Of a DNA stretch of 64,000 nt, positions 46,724 through 55,263 are shown piece after piece. The position numbers and the translations under genes are program-made. Positions within the stretch are counted from its first letter, which is position 1. Every line of letters starts with the position of its first letter. Origin of the DNA: Planctomycetota bacterium (GTDB lineage: Bacteria > Planctomycetota > Phycisphaerae > UBA1845); the NCBI GenBank assembly GCA_029558835.1, contig JAKQDH010000027.1, positions 18,833 through 82,832 on the forward strand. Reading direction: 5' to 3'. The notes beneath the pieces are model-generated. The model made no database searches. It was not told the DNA's origin and saw nothing but the letters and a program-made list of their open reading frames with translations.

Positions 46724-47224
46724 ATGCGAACCGCGCTGCCAGTACTGCTAACGGCCCTGTGCCTTGGAGCCCTCGGCATGAGATGCTCGCCTGCGCCGAC
46801 CCCGAACGAACTCGATCGGCTGGGGACCGTCAATATCACCATCAAGAACCAGCCCTTCGTCCTCTGGGTGGCCGACGAGCTTGACGAGCGCGAGCACGGC
46901 CTGATGCAGGTGACCCACGAGCAGATGACGCCGCTGCGTGACGGCACCGAACGCGGCATGCTTTTCGTCTTCCCCTACGAGGATTTCCTGAGCTTCTGGA
47001 TGAAGGACACCATCATCCCGCTCGACATCGCGTACGTCAGTGCGGCCGGCGTGGTCGTGGGCACGTACACCATGGCCCCGCTGGACGTCCGATACAACCA
47101 GTACCCCTCCAAGGCCCCCGCCCGTTACGCGATCGAGGTCAACGCCGGCGTCTGGGCACGCCTCGGCCTGCAAGCCAGCGACCGCATCGAAATCCCCGAC
47201 TCCGTGCTAAACCGACCCCGCTGA
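46724..47224 (+). CDS. DUF192 lipoprotein
   Basis: The 166-residue protein has a signal peptide with lipobox LGMRC, then a complete DUF192 domain: VADELDEREHGLMQVTHEQM, RGMLFVFPYEDFLSFWMKDT, IPLDIAYVSAAG and APARYAIEVNAGVW. DUF192 proteins are small exported beta-barrels of unsettled function. Family length is normal. It is alone on its strand segment, with a family A repeat after it. Confidence 0.85.
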   Translation: MRTALPVLLTALCLGALGMRCSPAPTPNELDRLGTVNITIKNQPFVLWVADELDEREHGLMQVTHEQMTPLRDGTERGMLFVFPYEDFLSFWMKDTIIPLDIAYVSAAGVVVGTYTMAPLDVRYNQYPSKAPARYAIEVNAGVWARLGLQASDRIEIPDSVLNRPR

Positions 47225-47290
47225 CCCGTCGAATCTCACCTTAGCTACGGTCCGAGAAACGGTCCCGGCCCCGGCGCGCCTGCAGCGCTC

Positions 47291-47393
47291 GTGGGTGCCA
47301 TGCCCTCACCCGCCCCAGGCGGGGGTGGGCATGTGGTGGGGCATGAGAGCATGCTTACCCGCGACTGCTGTCGCAGGAAAGCATGGCACCCAC
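47291..47393. repeat. Family A nested palindromic repeat, copy 4
   Basis: It runs from GTGGGTGCCATGCCCTCACC to GCATGGCACCCAC, the same orientation as the copy at 1211. The inner arms CACCCGCC/GGCGGGGGTG are intact, and the second inner hairpin is slightly degenerate (GCGACTGCTGTCGC). It ends about 55 bp before the RsbU gene start. Confidence 0.85.
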
Positions 47394-47448
47394 GGTTCGG
47401 GTTGCGGGGTCGCCCTGAGGGGTCGGTACGCCTGCGCGTTGAGCCACC

Positions 47449-48813
47449 ATGCAGATTCTGGTTGTCAATCCCCAGGATGCGCTGCCCGCCGACACCGTCA
47501 GCGCGCTGGGCAATTGCGGCTGGAACGTCACCACCGTCCCGGACTACGCGGCCGCCCTGAGCATCACCAAGGCCCGCGATGTGGACGCCGTCATCGCGGC
47601 CGCCCCGACCACTACGTCCGGTCCGCACAACGGCCAGGCCCAGGCCTTCACCAGCCTGATGCGCCGACTCCAGACGGAGCGCGTGGCCGTGCTGATGGTG
47701 TCCGACGGCTCGGGCCCGCCGGCGAAGGCGCCGGTTCAACCGGGCTCGCTGGTGGAGCAGGTCAGCCGCGACGTCTCGCTCGCCGAGCTGCGGGGCCGAC
47801 TGGCCACCATCGACCGCTATCATGGCATCGTCAAGCAGCTCGAACGCGAGCTGGGCAACCTCGAACGCCTCGGCAAGAGCCTCAACGAGCACTTCGCTGA
47901 GGTCGATCAGGAGATGCGTCTTGCCGCCCGGCTGCAACGCGACTTTCTGCCGAACTTGAGCAGCCCCATCGACGGCATTCAGTTCGCCGCGTTGTATCAC
48001 CCGGCCATGTGGGTCTCCGGCGACATCTACGACGTCGTTCGCGTCGATGAGGAGCACATCGGCCTCTACATCGCCGATGCCGTCGGGCACGGCATGGCCG
48101 CCAGCCTGCTGACCATGTTCATCAAGCGCACGATGGTGCCCAAGCGCATCCACGATGACCGCTACGAGATCATCTCGCCCAGCGAGGTGCTGGGCGTTCT
48201 CAATGACGCGTTGAAGGACCAGGGTCTGCCCAACTGCCAGTTTGTCACCGCCTGGTACGGCCTGCTGAACACGCGGACATTGAAGCTCCAGTACGCCCGC
48301 GGCGGGCACTTGCACCCGCTGCTCTTCGGCCACGACGGCACGTGCAGCGAGTTGCGTTCGCCCGGCGGCCTGCTGGGTTTGTTCGCCGGCGAGGATTTCG
48401 CCACCCGCGAAGTCGAACTTCAGCCCGGCGACAAGCTGCTGCTCTTCACCGACGGCGTCGAGTTGGCGTTCGACAGCGCAGCCTATCCAAACCGCGACCG
48501 TGAGAGAACGGCTCCAGATCCGACCCGCGACCGTGAAGGAGCGGCCGAAGACCAGCGCACGCTCGCGCACGCTCATTCAGGTTCGGCGCACAGCAGCGGC
48601 AGAGCTTCCGCCGCCAGCGCCGGCGAGGGCACCTTGGCCCCTGCCGCCGACAACAGCGGCTCCCGCGCCTACCGCCACGTCTTCGATCAGCTCAGCCGCC
48701 TGTCGATCCAGGACTTCGTCGCCCGCACGGAAGCCCACGCCGACACCGCCCGCGGCTCCTGCAACCCCCGCGACGACCTAACGATTCTCGGCCTCGAAGT
48801 CCTGCCACGCTGA
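47449..48813 (+). CDS. RsbU/SpoIIE-type PP2C phosphatase with degenerate receiver domain
   Basis: The 454-residue protein is a serine phosphatase of the partner-switching type. Residues 1-120 resemble a response-regulator fold (ILVVNPQDALPADTVSALGN) but lack a clear phosphoacceptor Asp. A coiled-coil linker (about 125-165) leads to a PP2C/SpoIIE domain with metal-binding Asp residues in VSGDIYDV, IADAVGHGMAASLL, FTDGVELA and DDLTILGLEV. Between the last two motifs two family D repeats encode PNRDRERTAP and PTRDREGAAE, forming a disordered loop. Likely substrate is an anti-sigma-factor antagonist; no partner genes are adjacent. Confidence 0.88.
   Translation: MQILVVNPQDALPADTVSALGNCGWNVTTVPDYAAALSITKARDVDAVIAAAPTTTSGPHNGQAQAFTSLMRRLQTERVAVLMVSDGSGPPAKAPVQPGSLVEQVSRDVSLAELRGRLATIDRYHGIVKQLERELGNLERLGKSLNEHFAEVDQEMRLAARLQRDFLPNLSSPIDGIQFAALYHPAMWVSGDIYDVVRVDEEHIGLYIADAVGHGMAASLLTMFIKRTMVPKRIHDDRYEIISPSEVLGVLNDALKDQGLPNCQFVTAWYGLLNTRTLKLQYARGGHLHPLLFGHDGTCSELRSPGGLLGLFAGEDFATREVELQPGDKLLLFTDGVELAFDSAAYPNRDRERTAPDPTRDREGAAEDQRTLAHAHSGSAHSSGRASAASAGEGTLAPAADNSGSRAYRHVFDQLSRLSIQDFVARTEAHADTARGSCNPRDDLTILGLEVLPR
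48486..48543. repeat. Two tandem family D repeats inside the RsbU gene
   Basis: AACCGCGACCGTGAGAGAAC and GATCCGACCCGCGACCGTGA (then AGGAGCGG) follow each other. They are read in frame as NRDRERTAP and DPTRDREGAA within a loop of the PP2C domain. Confidence 0.75.
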
Positions 48814-48860
48814 AGCAACGACAACTCGCACGGAGAAAGGGAACATCACTGATTGCCGCT

Positions 48861-48950
48861 GAAAAGGGGACATCACTGATTTCCAGGCCCGCGGCGCCGG
48901 GCTCCCAGCGGAGACGGGCCATGCCCGGAAATCAGTGATGTCCCCTTTTC
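48861..48950. repeat. Family E inverted repeat, copy 1 (perfect 24 bp arms)
   Basis: The arms at 48861-48884 and 48927-48950 are exact reverse complements, each containing GGGGACATCACTGATTTCC. An additional partial left arm (GGGAACATCACTGATT) lies at 48839-48854. The right arm supplies the stop codon and the last residues (EKRGHH) of the CDF gene. It resembles REP elements of the GGGGACAT type that are linked to RAYT transposases; none is in view. Confidence 0.85.
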
Positions 48951-49816
48951 TCGGCCGGGGCGATGTGTACGAAGGCGCGGTCCACGATGCCGATGGCTTC
49001 GACGGCCGAGCGCGTCGCCTCGCAGACGTCGTGCGACTCGGTCGTTGATAGCGCGCCGTCCACGTGCGCCGTCAACTCCACGTGCACGAACGTCCCCACG
49101 TAGTGCCCCTTGATCTCATCAACGCAGAGCACGCCTCTTACTCCTCCGGCGGCCGACCGGATGCGCTCCAGCAACTCCTCGCTGGGTGCCCTCCCCATGA
49201 GGTAGTCGAGGTTCTCCATGCCGATGCGGTGACCGCTGTAGAGGATGTACACCCCCACCAGCATCGCCGCCAGAACGTCGAGCAGCGGCAGACGCAAATC
49301 CGCAACCACCACGGCGGCCAGACCTTGCACCGCGATCAACACGTCGTTGCGGCAGTCGATGGCCGTCGCCCGCAAGGCGGGGCTGTCCAGACGCTCACCC
49401 CGGCGATGGAAAAACACCGCCAGCCAGCTCTTCATCCCGGCCGTGATACACAAAGCGACGATCGGGTAGGGCCCGATCCGTTGCGGCAGCGCCCCGCGCC
49501 ACAAATCCACCACGGCCGTCTTGCAGACCTCGAACCCCAGAATCCCCGTAAAAATGGCCACCACCAGCCCCGCCACCGGCTCCGCCCGCCGATGCCCGAA
49601 CGGATGGCTCTCGTCCGGCGTCATCCAGGCCCAGCGCACACACAGAAGGATGACCACGGCCGACACGACGTCGGCCAGCGAGTTCAACGTCTCCGAGAAG
49701 ATCGTCAAGCTGTCGGAAAACCCCGTGGCGACCGCCTTCAGCGCCAGCAGTATGGCATTCGCGCCAAGCGCAACAAACGCCGCCCGCATCGCCGCCGATC
49801 CAACCACGAGTGCCAC
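48932..49816 (-). CDS. Cation diffusion facilitator (CDF) transporter
   Basis: The 294-residue metal/proton antiporter has six predicted helices and a C-terminal cytoplasmic domain (about 210-290). TM2 has N45xxxD49 (LNSLADVVS) and TM5 has D154xxxD158 (IDCRND); HPFGHRRAEP follows TM2. Zn-type CDFs have His in these positions, so an Fe/Mn-like specificity is more likely. The reading starts with GTG at 49816; an ATG at 49789 is equally possible. The final residues (AEKRGHH) come from the family E repeat. Confidence 0.87.
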   Translation of the reverse strand: MALVVGSAAMRAAFVALGANAILLALKAVATGFSDSLTIFSETLNSLADVVSAVVILLCVRWAWMTPDESHPFGHRRAEPVAGLVVAIFTGILGFEVCKTAVVDLWRGALPQRIGPYPIVALCITAGMKSWLAVFFHRRGERLDSPALRATAIDCRNDVLIAVQGLAAVVVADLRLPLLDVLAAMLVGVYILYSGHRIGMENLDYLMGRAPSEELLERIRSAAGGVRGVLCVDEIKGHYVGTFVHVELTAHVDGALSTTESHDVCEATRSAVEAIGIVDRAFVHIAPAEKRGHH

Positions 49817-50250
49817 TCCTGAAACGACGCGGGGCGCATCGGTGTCCGTCCGCCCATGCCGTGTCCCCGCATCCGGGTAGCTATCCTACGGCGCGGGCTG
49901 TCCCGCACAAGTGACGCGCGGCGATTTTGCATGGTCACTGTTCCCGCGCCTGGGGGCGGCAACCAACGGGTTCCCCACCCGCGAGGCGGACGGAGTCTCC
50001 GCAGCGGGCAAGCCCCTGACACCTGTCAACGCCGTTGTCCCACTGGTCAACAGCACCCGCACTCACATCCGCCGTTCCGCCTGGGCAACGCGTGCGTGCC
50101 CAGCGCCCCCTGCCGGGACGTGCTCGCGGCTGACACAGGGCGGACACTTCTTTTCGCACCTACTGGAAGTTCCCGCGCTGATTTCGACGGACCGCGCGCG
50201 TACAAGCCCGCGGGCGCGGAAGTAGTGTGAACAAACCTGGGAGGAAACCT
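49817..50250. other. 430 bp divergent spacer, no gene seen
   Basis: It should hold promoters for the CDF gene and the sugar dehydrogenase gene. I see only the ribosome binding site GGGAGGAA at 50239-50246 and no family A-E repeat. Confidence 0.4.
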
Positions 50251-52110
50251 ATGCAGACCAGACGACGAAGCGCACGTGGGTCGGTACGAGTCACGTTGGT
50301 AAGCAGAAGCAAGCGGCAACGGACGGTAGGGCTGGCGGCCGGGTGCCTGGTGACAACAGCGGCGGTAGCGTGGGCGGCGATCCCGCTCGGCGACGTCCGC
50401 GTCGGACTGGAAAGCGTCGCCTCCGGGCTGGTCGCGCCGGTGTCGGCCACGCATGCGGGCGACGGCTCAGGCCGGCTCTTCGTAGTCGATCAGGTCGGCC
50501 GGATCCGGATCGTAGAGAACGGTGTCCTGTTGGCAACGCCGTTTCTGGACATCACGGACAGAATGGTAACGCTCAACACCGGGTACGACGAGCGCGGCCT
50601 CCTGGGGCTGGCGTTCCATCCGGACTACGTCCACAACGGGCGATTCTTCGTTCGCTACAGCGCCCCGCGCGCGGGGGCGCCGGGGGATCCCTGCTTCGGC
50701 ACTTCCCGTGGTTGCCACAGCGAAGTGCTGTCGGAGTTCGCCGTGACGGCGAATCCCAACGTGGCCGATCCCGACAGCGAGGTGATTCTCTTCAGCATCG
50801 CGGAGCCACAGTTCAACCATAACTCCGGGACGGTCGCTTTCGCGCCCGATGGGTATCTGTATTTCCCGCTCGGTGACGGGGGCGGGGCCAACGACGGCCT
50901 GGCGGACAACCCGCCTTCCCACGGCCCCATCGGCAACGCGCAGAACCTCGCTACCGCCCTGGGCAAACTGCTGCGCATCGACGTGGACAGCGGTTCTCCC
51001 TATGCCATTCCCCCGGATAACCCCTTTGTAGGAGCGCCGGGCCTCGACGAAATCTACGCCTACGGGTTCCGCAACCCCTACCAGATATCCTTCGATGACG
51101 GACCGGGAGGGGACGGGACGCTGTATTTGGCGGACGTGGGGCAGAACCTGTTTGAGGAACTCGACATCATCACCGCGGGTGGCAACTACGGATGGGTGAT
51201 CAAGGAAGGGTTCCACTGCTTCGATCCCTTTAATCCGGCCACGCCCCCGGCCACGTGTGACGATGACGGGATGATTGATCCGATTGTAGAGTACTCTCAC
51301 AGCGATGGCGGCCTGGCGATCATCGGCGGCCACGTGTACCGCGGTACGACCTCGCCGAGCCTGCAAGGCCGGTACATCTTCGGCGATTTCAGCGCCAACT
51401 TCGGGCCTACGGGCCGCCTCTATTACCTGGCAGGCTCCACTCCGCTCAATGGGCAGGTCCGTGAACTGCGGCTCGGTCAGGAGGAGGCGCCGCTGGGTAA
51501 GTTTCTCAAGGGTATCGGTGAGGATGAGGAGGGTGAACTGTATGCCCTGGTCACCGCGACGCTCGGTCCCACCGGGAGCACCGGCGAGGTCTACCGCATC
51601 CTGGGCCTGCCCTTCGGTGACGGCAACGCCGATCGCGACGTGGACCTGGATGATTACGACGCGCTCTTCGCCTGCCTGTCCGGGCCCGGCGTGTCCTACG
51701 ACTTCGATGGCCTCAACACGACGAACGTGTCCGTAGGCCCGAACTTTGACTTCATCCCCGCTGACGTCACCATCGAGATCGGAGATACGATTCACTGGTT
51801 CTGGGCCGGTGGTCTGCACAACGTCGAAAGCGGGGTGGACGGTGCATATGATGGGAATTTCCGCTCCGGCAATGCAACGTCAAGCACCGCGACCGTGTTC
51901 GACGTGACGTTCAACGCGGCCTTCCTGGCGGCGCATCCCATGCCGGGCAACTACTATCCCTACTATTGCATTGTCCACTTTGTGATGGGGATGGTCGGCA
52001 GCGTGACGGTGGAGCCGGACGCCTGTGTCGTCTTTGATATTGATGAGGACGGCGACGTAGACCTGAAAGACGTGGCGGTGTTCCAGAACAGCTTTACGGG
52101 TGCACCGTGA
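50251..52110 (+). CDS. Secreted PQQ-type sugar dehydrogenase with cupredoxin nested in a pseudo-dockerin
   Basis: The 619-residue protein starts at 50251, placed by GGGAGGAA; a GTG at 50227 is less likely. After an Arg-rich signal peptide, residues about 45-445 are a glucose/sorbosone dehydrogenase propeller (DERGLLGLAFHPDY, FNHNSGTVAFAPDGYLYFPL, YGFRNPYQISFD, NYGWVIKEG). The first EF-hand half of a pseudo-dockerin follows at 456-487 (DRDVDLDDYDALFACLSGPG). A plastocyanin-like domain occupies about 490-590 with H523 and C573-x2-H576-x4-M581, the type 1 copper spacing. The second EF-hand half is at 592-619 (DIDEDGDVDLKDVAVFQNSF). The copper domain may accept electrons from the dehydrogenase (inference). 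Confidence 0.85.
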   Translation: MQTRRRSARGSVRVTLVSRSKRQRTVGLAAGCLVTTAAVAWAAIPLGDVRVGLESVASGLVAPVSATHAGDGSGRLFVVDQVGRIRIVENGVLLATPFLDITDRMVTLNTGYDERGLLGLAFHPDYVHNGRFFVRYSAPRAGAPGDPCFGTSRGCHSEVLSEFAVTANPNVADPDSEVILFSIAEPQFNHNSGTVAFAPDGYLYFPLGDGGGANDGLADNPPSHGPIGNAQNLATALGKLLRIDVDSGSPYAIPPDNPFVGAPGLDEIYAYGFRNPYQISFDDGPGGDGTLYLADVGQNLFEELDIITAGGNYGWVIKEGFHCFDPFNPATPPATCDDDGMIDPIVEYSHSDGGLAIIGGHVYRGTTSPSLQGRYIFGDFSANFGPTGRLYYLAGSTPLNGQVRELRLGQEEAPLGKFLKGIGEDEEGELYALVTATLGPTGSTGEVYRILGLPFGDGNADRDVDLDDYDALFACLSGPGVSYDFDGLNTTNVSVGPNFDFIPADVTIEIGDTIHWFWAGGLHNVESGVDGAYDGNFRSGNATSSTATVFDVTFNAAFLAAHPMPGNYYPYYCIVHFVMGMVGSVTVEPDACVVFDIDEDGDVDLKDVAVFQNSFTGAP

Positions 52111-52235
52111 GCATTCGGGATGCCGGGAGTGCCGACGCGCTGGTGCGCGGCTCTCGTAAGGACCCGGGCACGCCATGGTCCACGTGGACCATCGGCGGCG
52201 GCCGCGCGTTTGGCGGTAAACCAAAGGAGACAATC

Positions 52236-52715
52236 ATGAGGTCAGTGACCCGAGGGTTTGGCGTTCTCGCCCTACTGATGTGGACGGGACTGGCGGCCGC
52301 TCCGGCCGGGGCGGCAGTGGTCCACTTTACCATCCCGATGGACGGGGCGCAGGAGGTTCCGGGACCGGGCGATCCGGACGGGTTCGGCCTGGCCGACCTG
52401 TACATCGACGACGTCGCCCTGACCATCGACTGGAACTTCGACGTGTCGAACATCACGTTGCCGCTGACGGGGGCGCACATCCACGCCGCGCCCGTGGGCA
52501 TGGCGGGGAGCGTCGTCGTGGATTTCAGCGCCATGCTGAGCGGTTCGGGATTGTTCGACGCGGACTTGGCCGGCGTGCTGGCCGCCCCGGACCAGTACTA
52601 CGTGAACCTGCACAACGCGAACTTCCCGGCCGGGGCGATCCGCGGTCAGCTCCCGGAGCCCGCCAGCCTGGCGTTGCTGGGCCTGGGGGCCCTGATCGTC
52701 CTGCGCCGCCGCTGA
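52236..52715 (+). CDS. CHRD-domain protein with PEP-CTERM sorting signal
   Basis: The 159-residue protein has a signal peptide (GVLALLMWTGLAAAPAGAA) and a CHRD domain (IPMDGAQEVPGPGDPDGFG, LTGAHIHAAPVGMAGSVVVD, YYVNLHNANFPAGAIRGQL). It ends in a PEP-CTERM tripartite tail, PEPASLALLGLGALIVLRRR, which directs exosortase-dependent sorting. AAAGGAGA precedes the ATG. It follows the sugar dehydrogenase gene by 126 bp on the same strand. Confidence 0.9.
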   Translation: MRSVTRGFGVLALLMWTGLAAAPAGAAVVHFTIPMDGAQEVPGPGDPDGFGLADLYIDDVALTIDWNFDVSNITLPLTGAHIHAAPVGMAGSVVVDFSAMLSGSGLFDADLAGVLAAPDQYYVNLHNANFPAGAIRGQLPEPASLALLGLGALIVLRRR

Positions 52716-52724
52716 CCCTCCCGC

Positions 52725-52806
52725 AAAACGGGACATCACGGAGCCCCTGCACCGGGGACGTCCCCGCAGCGGAGGGCGCCGCCGGAAACCCGTGATGTCC
52801 CTTTCT
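52725..52806. repeat. Family E inverted repeat, copy 2
   Basis: The left arm AAAACGGGACATCACGG (52725-52741) pairs with CCCGTGATGTCCCTTTC (about 52788-52804). The centre carries a further palindrome, CCGGGGACGTCCCCG. It sits between two convergent genes and, with the T-rich end, could terminate both. Confidence 0.75.
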
Positions 52807-52815
52807 TCCCGTCGC

Positions 52816-54807
52816 TCACTTCTGCGGGCGGTAGTCAAACCGGTGCAGCTTCTGCTGGGTCTGCACGTACATCTCCGCGCGGCGATCGTTATCGCGGTCC
52901 TCGACGAGAAGCGACATCGGCCACCCGGCCACCGCCTTCCGCACGATCACTTCACCGCGTCCATCGACGACCCACAATGCCCCACCCTGCAGGAACAGCA
53001 CTTCGTCCCCGCCTCGGCCGTCAACGTCTCCCGTGCAGAGACCCTGCGGAATCTGGTAGTTCTCCACCGGCAGCTCCAGACGCCACAGCTCCCTGCCCTC
53101 CTCGTCGTTGGCCACCAGGCGCGCCGCCTTCGGCGGTCGCCAGCCGGCCTGCTCCTCGTCGCCGGGAATCGTGCTCAGGTACACAACACCCATGCCCCGG
53201 CCCAACCGCCCCACCGTAAACGCCTCCTGGTTGAACCGACCGGAAGCGACCTCGATGATCGGAATCTCGGCCGTGATCTTCCCTTCCGGACTGATGCACC
53301 GGACGTTGTTCCGGTCCCTGACCCACAACCCGTCGCGGACCACGCTCCGCGCGGCCTGTCCCGTGCCGCCGAAGTTCATCCCCACCCGCGCCAGCACCGA
53401 CCACGCCTCGTGCAGGTGGGCTTCGTTAACCGGCTCCACCGAGGAGACCATGCCGCCGCGCGACGCCCGCTGCTCGGCCGCCTCCTGCTTCTGCTCGTCC
53501 GTCATCGCGGCCGCCGCGGGCAACGCCTGCCCCGCAAGCAACTTGTCGAGGTCCGACCGTAACGCCCGCGTCGTCTGCTCCACCAACGGCCCCAAGTAGC
53601 GTCCCTGCACGATGCCCTCCCGGTTGATCAACACCGTCCCGCCCGCCCACTGCTCCTCGAAATACTGCTGGGCGGCCGTCCCCTCCGCGTCGAGCGCCAC
53701 CACGAGCTTGCGGGCGGCATCCGGCTCGGCCTCGAGCAGCTTCTCCGCGCTGCTTCCCGGGTGCACGTACACCAGGGCCACGCCCTTGTCGGCGTAGTCG
53801 CGCTGGACGTCGGCCAGCGCCCGGAGCGTGGAACCGCTGCCACTCATGTCGTAGCCGGGAGCCAGATACAGCACCACCACCCGGTTCTTCAGCGCGCTGA
53901 GAGTCAAGCCCCGCCCGTCCACGGTCGGCAGGTCCAGCTCGAGCGCCGGTTGACCCGAAAGCTCAAACTGCTGGGCCGTCTCGCCGCCCGCCGCTCCCGT
54001 GTAGAACTTGTCCACCTTCTTCGCCTGCTCCGGCGGCTCGAGCACGAACTCATCCTTGCCCGGCGTCTCGTTGACCTTGATGTTCCGCAGGTCATAGACC
54101 ATCCGGTATTCGGTCAGGCGCGGCTGCACGCCCTCTTCATTATCCTCGAACTGCCTCTTGAGCATGTCGGTCAGGTCGAGTTCCACCTGCCGCAGCAGGA
54201 AGTCGGACTCGCGCAGCCACAGGGTAATCGGCACTTCGCTGTCGCCGAACCCCAGCCGTGAACTCTTCATCGTCCCCTGCAACTTCACGCAGGGCGTCCC
54301 GTCCACGTCGTCCTTGCCCACCAGCTCCAGGTCCTGCACCTGCTCGGCCAGAATCTCCGCGGGCTTCTGCGCCAGCAGCAGTTCAGCCGCGCCAAACCGC
54401 AGACCCATCCCGCGTGTGTACGTACCCAACTGCTTACCGAGGTCCTCCTCAAGAGGCACCACCTGATACCTCTGCATGTTCTTCAGATAGACAGTAAGCT
54501 GTCTCCCATCGCTGCAGATGTCTTGTTCGCTCGTGCGCACGCGGAACCGCTTCGGTCGGGAGAAACTGCAACGCACGGGCTGGTCCGGCATCTTGAACGA
54601 GGCGTCCGTCACCACGCGGTAGACGGCCTCGTCGCTGTAGTTCTCCAGACGGGCCAGGCTGGCCAGCATGCGCTCCACGGCCGCCTTCGCCCGCGCCGAG
54701 TAACCCTCAAACTCCTTCGCCTCCTCCTCGGCACGCGCGGCCGGCATCCAGGCCAGGCCCACACACAGGCTGACAAGCAACGCCTCGATCCGCATCCACA
54801 TGTTCAT
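52816..54807 (-). CDS. Exported multi-domain protein: LolA-like, thioredoxin-like without CxxC, propeller
   Basis: The 663-residue protein is exported by a signal peptide (IEALLVSLCVGLAWMPAARA). Residues about 30-260 look like a LolA/DUF2092 beta domain (AVERMLASLARLENYSDEAV, MVYDLRNIKVNETPGKDEFV). Residues about 285-415 have a thioredoxin/AhpC-TSA-like pattern (VVVLYLAPGY, VALVYVHPGSSAEKLLEAEP, GGTVLINREGIVQGRYLG), but the CxxC site is replaced by MSGSGS. The rest (440-663) looks like a propeller with GDVDGRGGDEVLFLQGG. The start is fixed by GAGGAGGC upstream. Function unknown; the thioredoxin part should be redox-inactive. Confidence 0.75.
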   Translation of the reverse strand: MNMWMRIEALLVSLCVGLAWMPAARAEEEAKEFEGYSARAKAAVERMLASLARLENYSDEAVYRVVTDASFKMPDQPVRCSFSRPKRFRVRTSEQDICSDGRQLTVYLKNMQRYQVVPLEEDLGKQLGTYTRGMGLRFGAAELLLAQKPAEILAEQVQDLELVGKDDVDGTPCVKLQGTMKSSRLGFGDSEVPITLWLRESDFLLRQVELDLTDMLKRQFEDNEEGVQPRLTEYRMVYDLRNIKVNETPGKDEFVLEPPEQAKKVDKFYTGAAGGETAQQFELSGQPALELDLPTVDGRGLTLSALKNRVVVLYLAPGYDMSGSGSTLRALADVQRDYADKGVALVYVHPGSSAEKLLEAEPDAARKLVVALDAEGTAAQQYFEEQWAGGTVLINREGIVQGRYLGPLVEQTTRALRSDLDKLLAGQALPAAAAMTDEQKQEAAEQRASRGGMVSSVEPVNEAHLHEAWSVLARVGMNFGGTGQAARSVVRDGLWVRDRNNVRCISPEGKITAEIPIIEVASGRFNQEAFTVGRLGRGMGVVYLSTIPGDEEQAGWRPPKAARLVANDEEGRELWRLELPVENYQIPQGLCTGDVDGRGGDEVLFLQGGALWVVDGRGEVIVRKAVAGWPMSLLVEDRDNDRRAEMYVQTQQKLHRFDYRPQK

Positions 54808-54965
54808 GCCTCCTCGATCGCCGGAATCGCCCGCGCCGCCCGGCACCCCTTCCCCGCGGTGCGCCTCGCCGACGCGGTACGTTTGACCACACTTTCATTC
54901 GACATACCCGGACCTCTGGGAAACCAACCGCTGGAGCGGGGGTGGAAAACCAACCGCTGGAGCGG

Positions 54966-55083
54966 GGTGGCATGGCCAAGCGCAGCGCCGCCATGCTTCC
55001 CCGCACGCTGGACACCGCCATCCGCAACCGCACGCCGCTTTCCGTGCCGGCATGCCGGCGCCTCCGGCTTGGGCATGCCACCC
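54966..55083. repeat. Family B palindromic repeat, copy 5
   Basis: It runs from GGTGGCATGGCCAAGCGCAG to GGCTTGGGCATGCCACC. Just before it, CCAACCGCTGGAGCGGG is repeated directly twice (54927-54966), as if the insertion site had been duplicated. It lies in the 456 bp spacer between two minus-strand genes. Confidence 0.85.
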
Positions 55084-55263
55084 GCGGGGTTTCTCCACCT
55101 TGGCGCTTCCCGCGCCTGGGGTTCCCCCACTGCGCCGTCTCCTTGAGACGAGCGACCCGCGGTGGCGTTAGCTTCCCGCCGAGGCGTCGGCGTCCCGCTC
55201 CGGGATCGGGCCAGCCCCATCCGCTTACGGCCGCTACCGCCGGCGGCGCCTCGCTCCGCCCGC

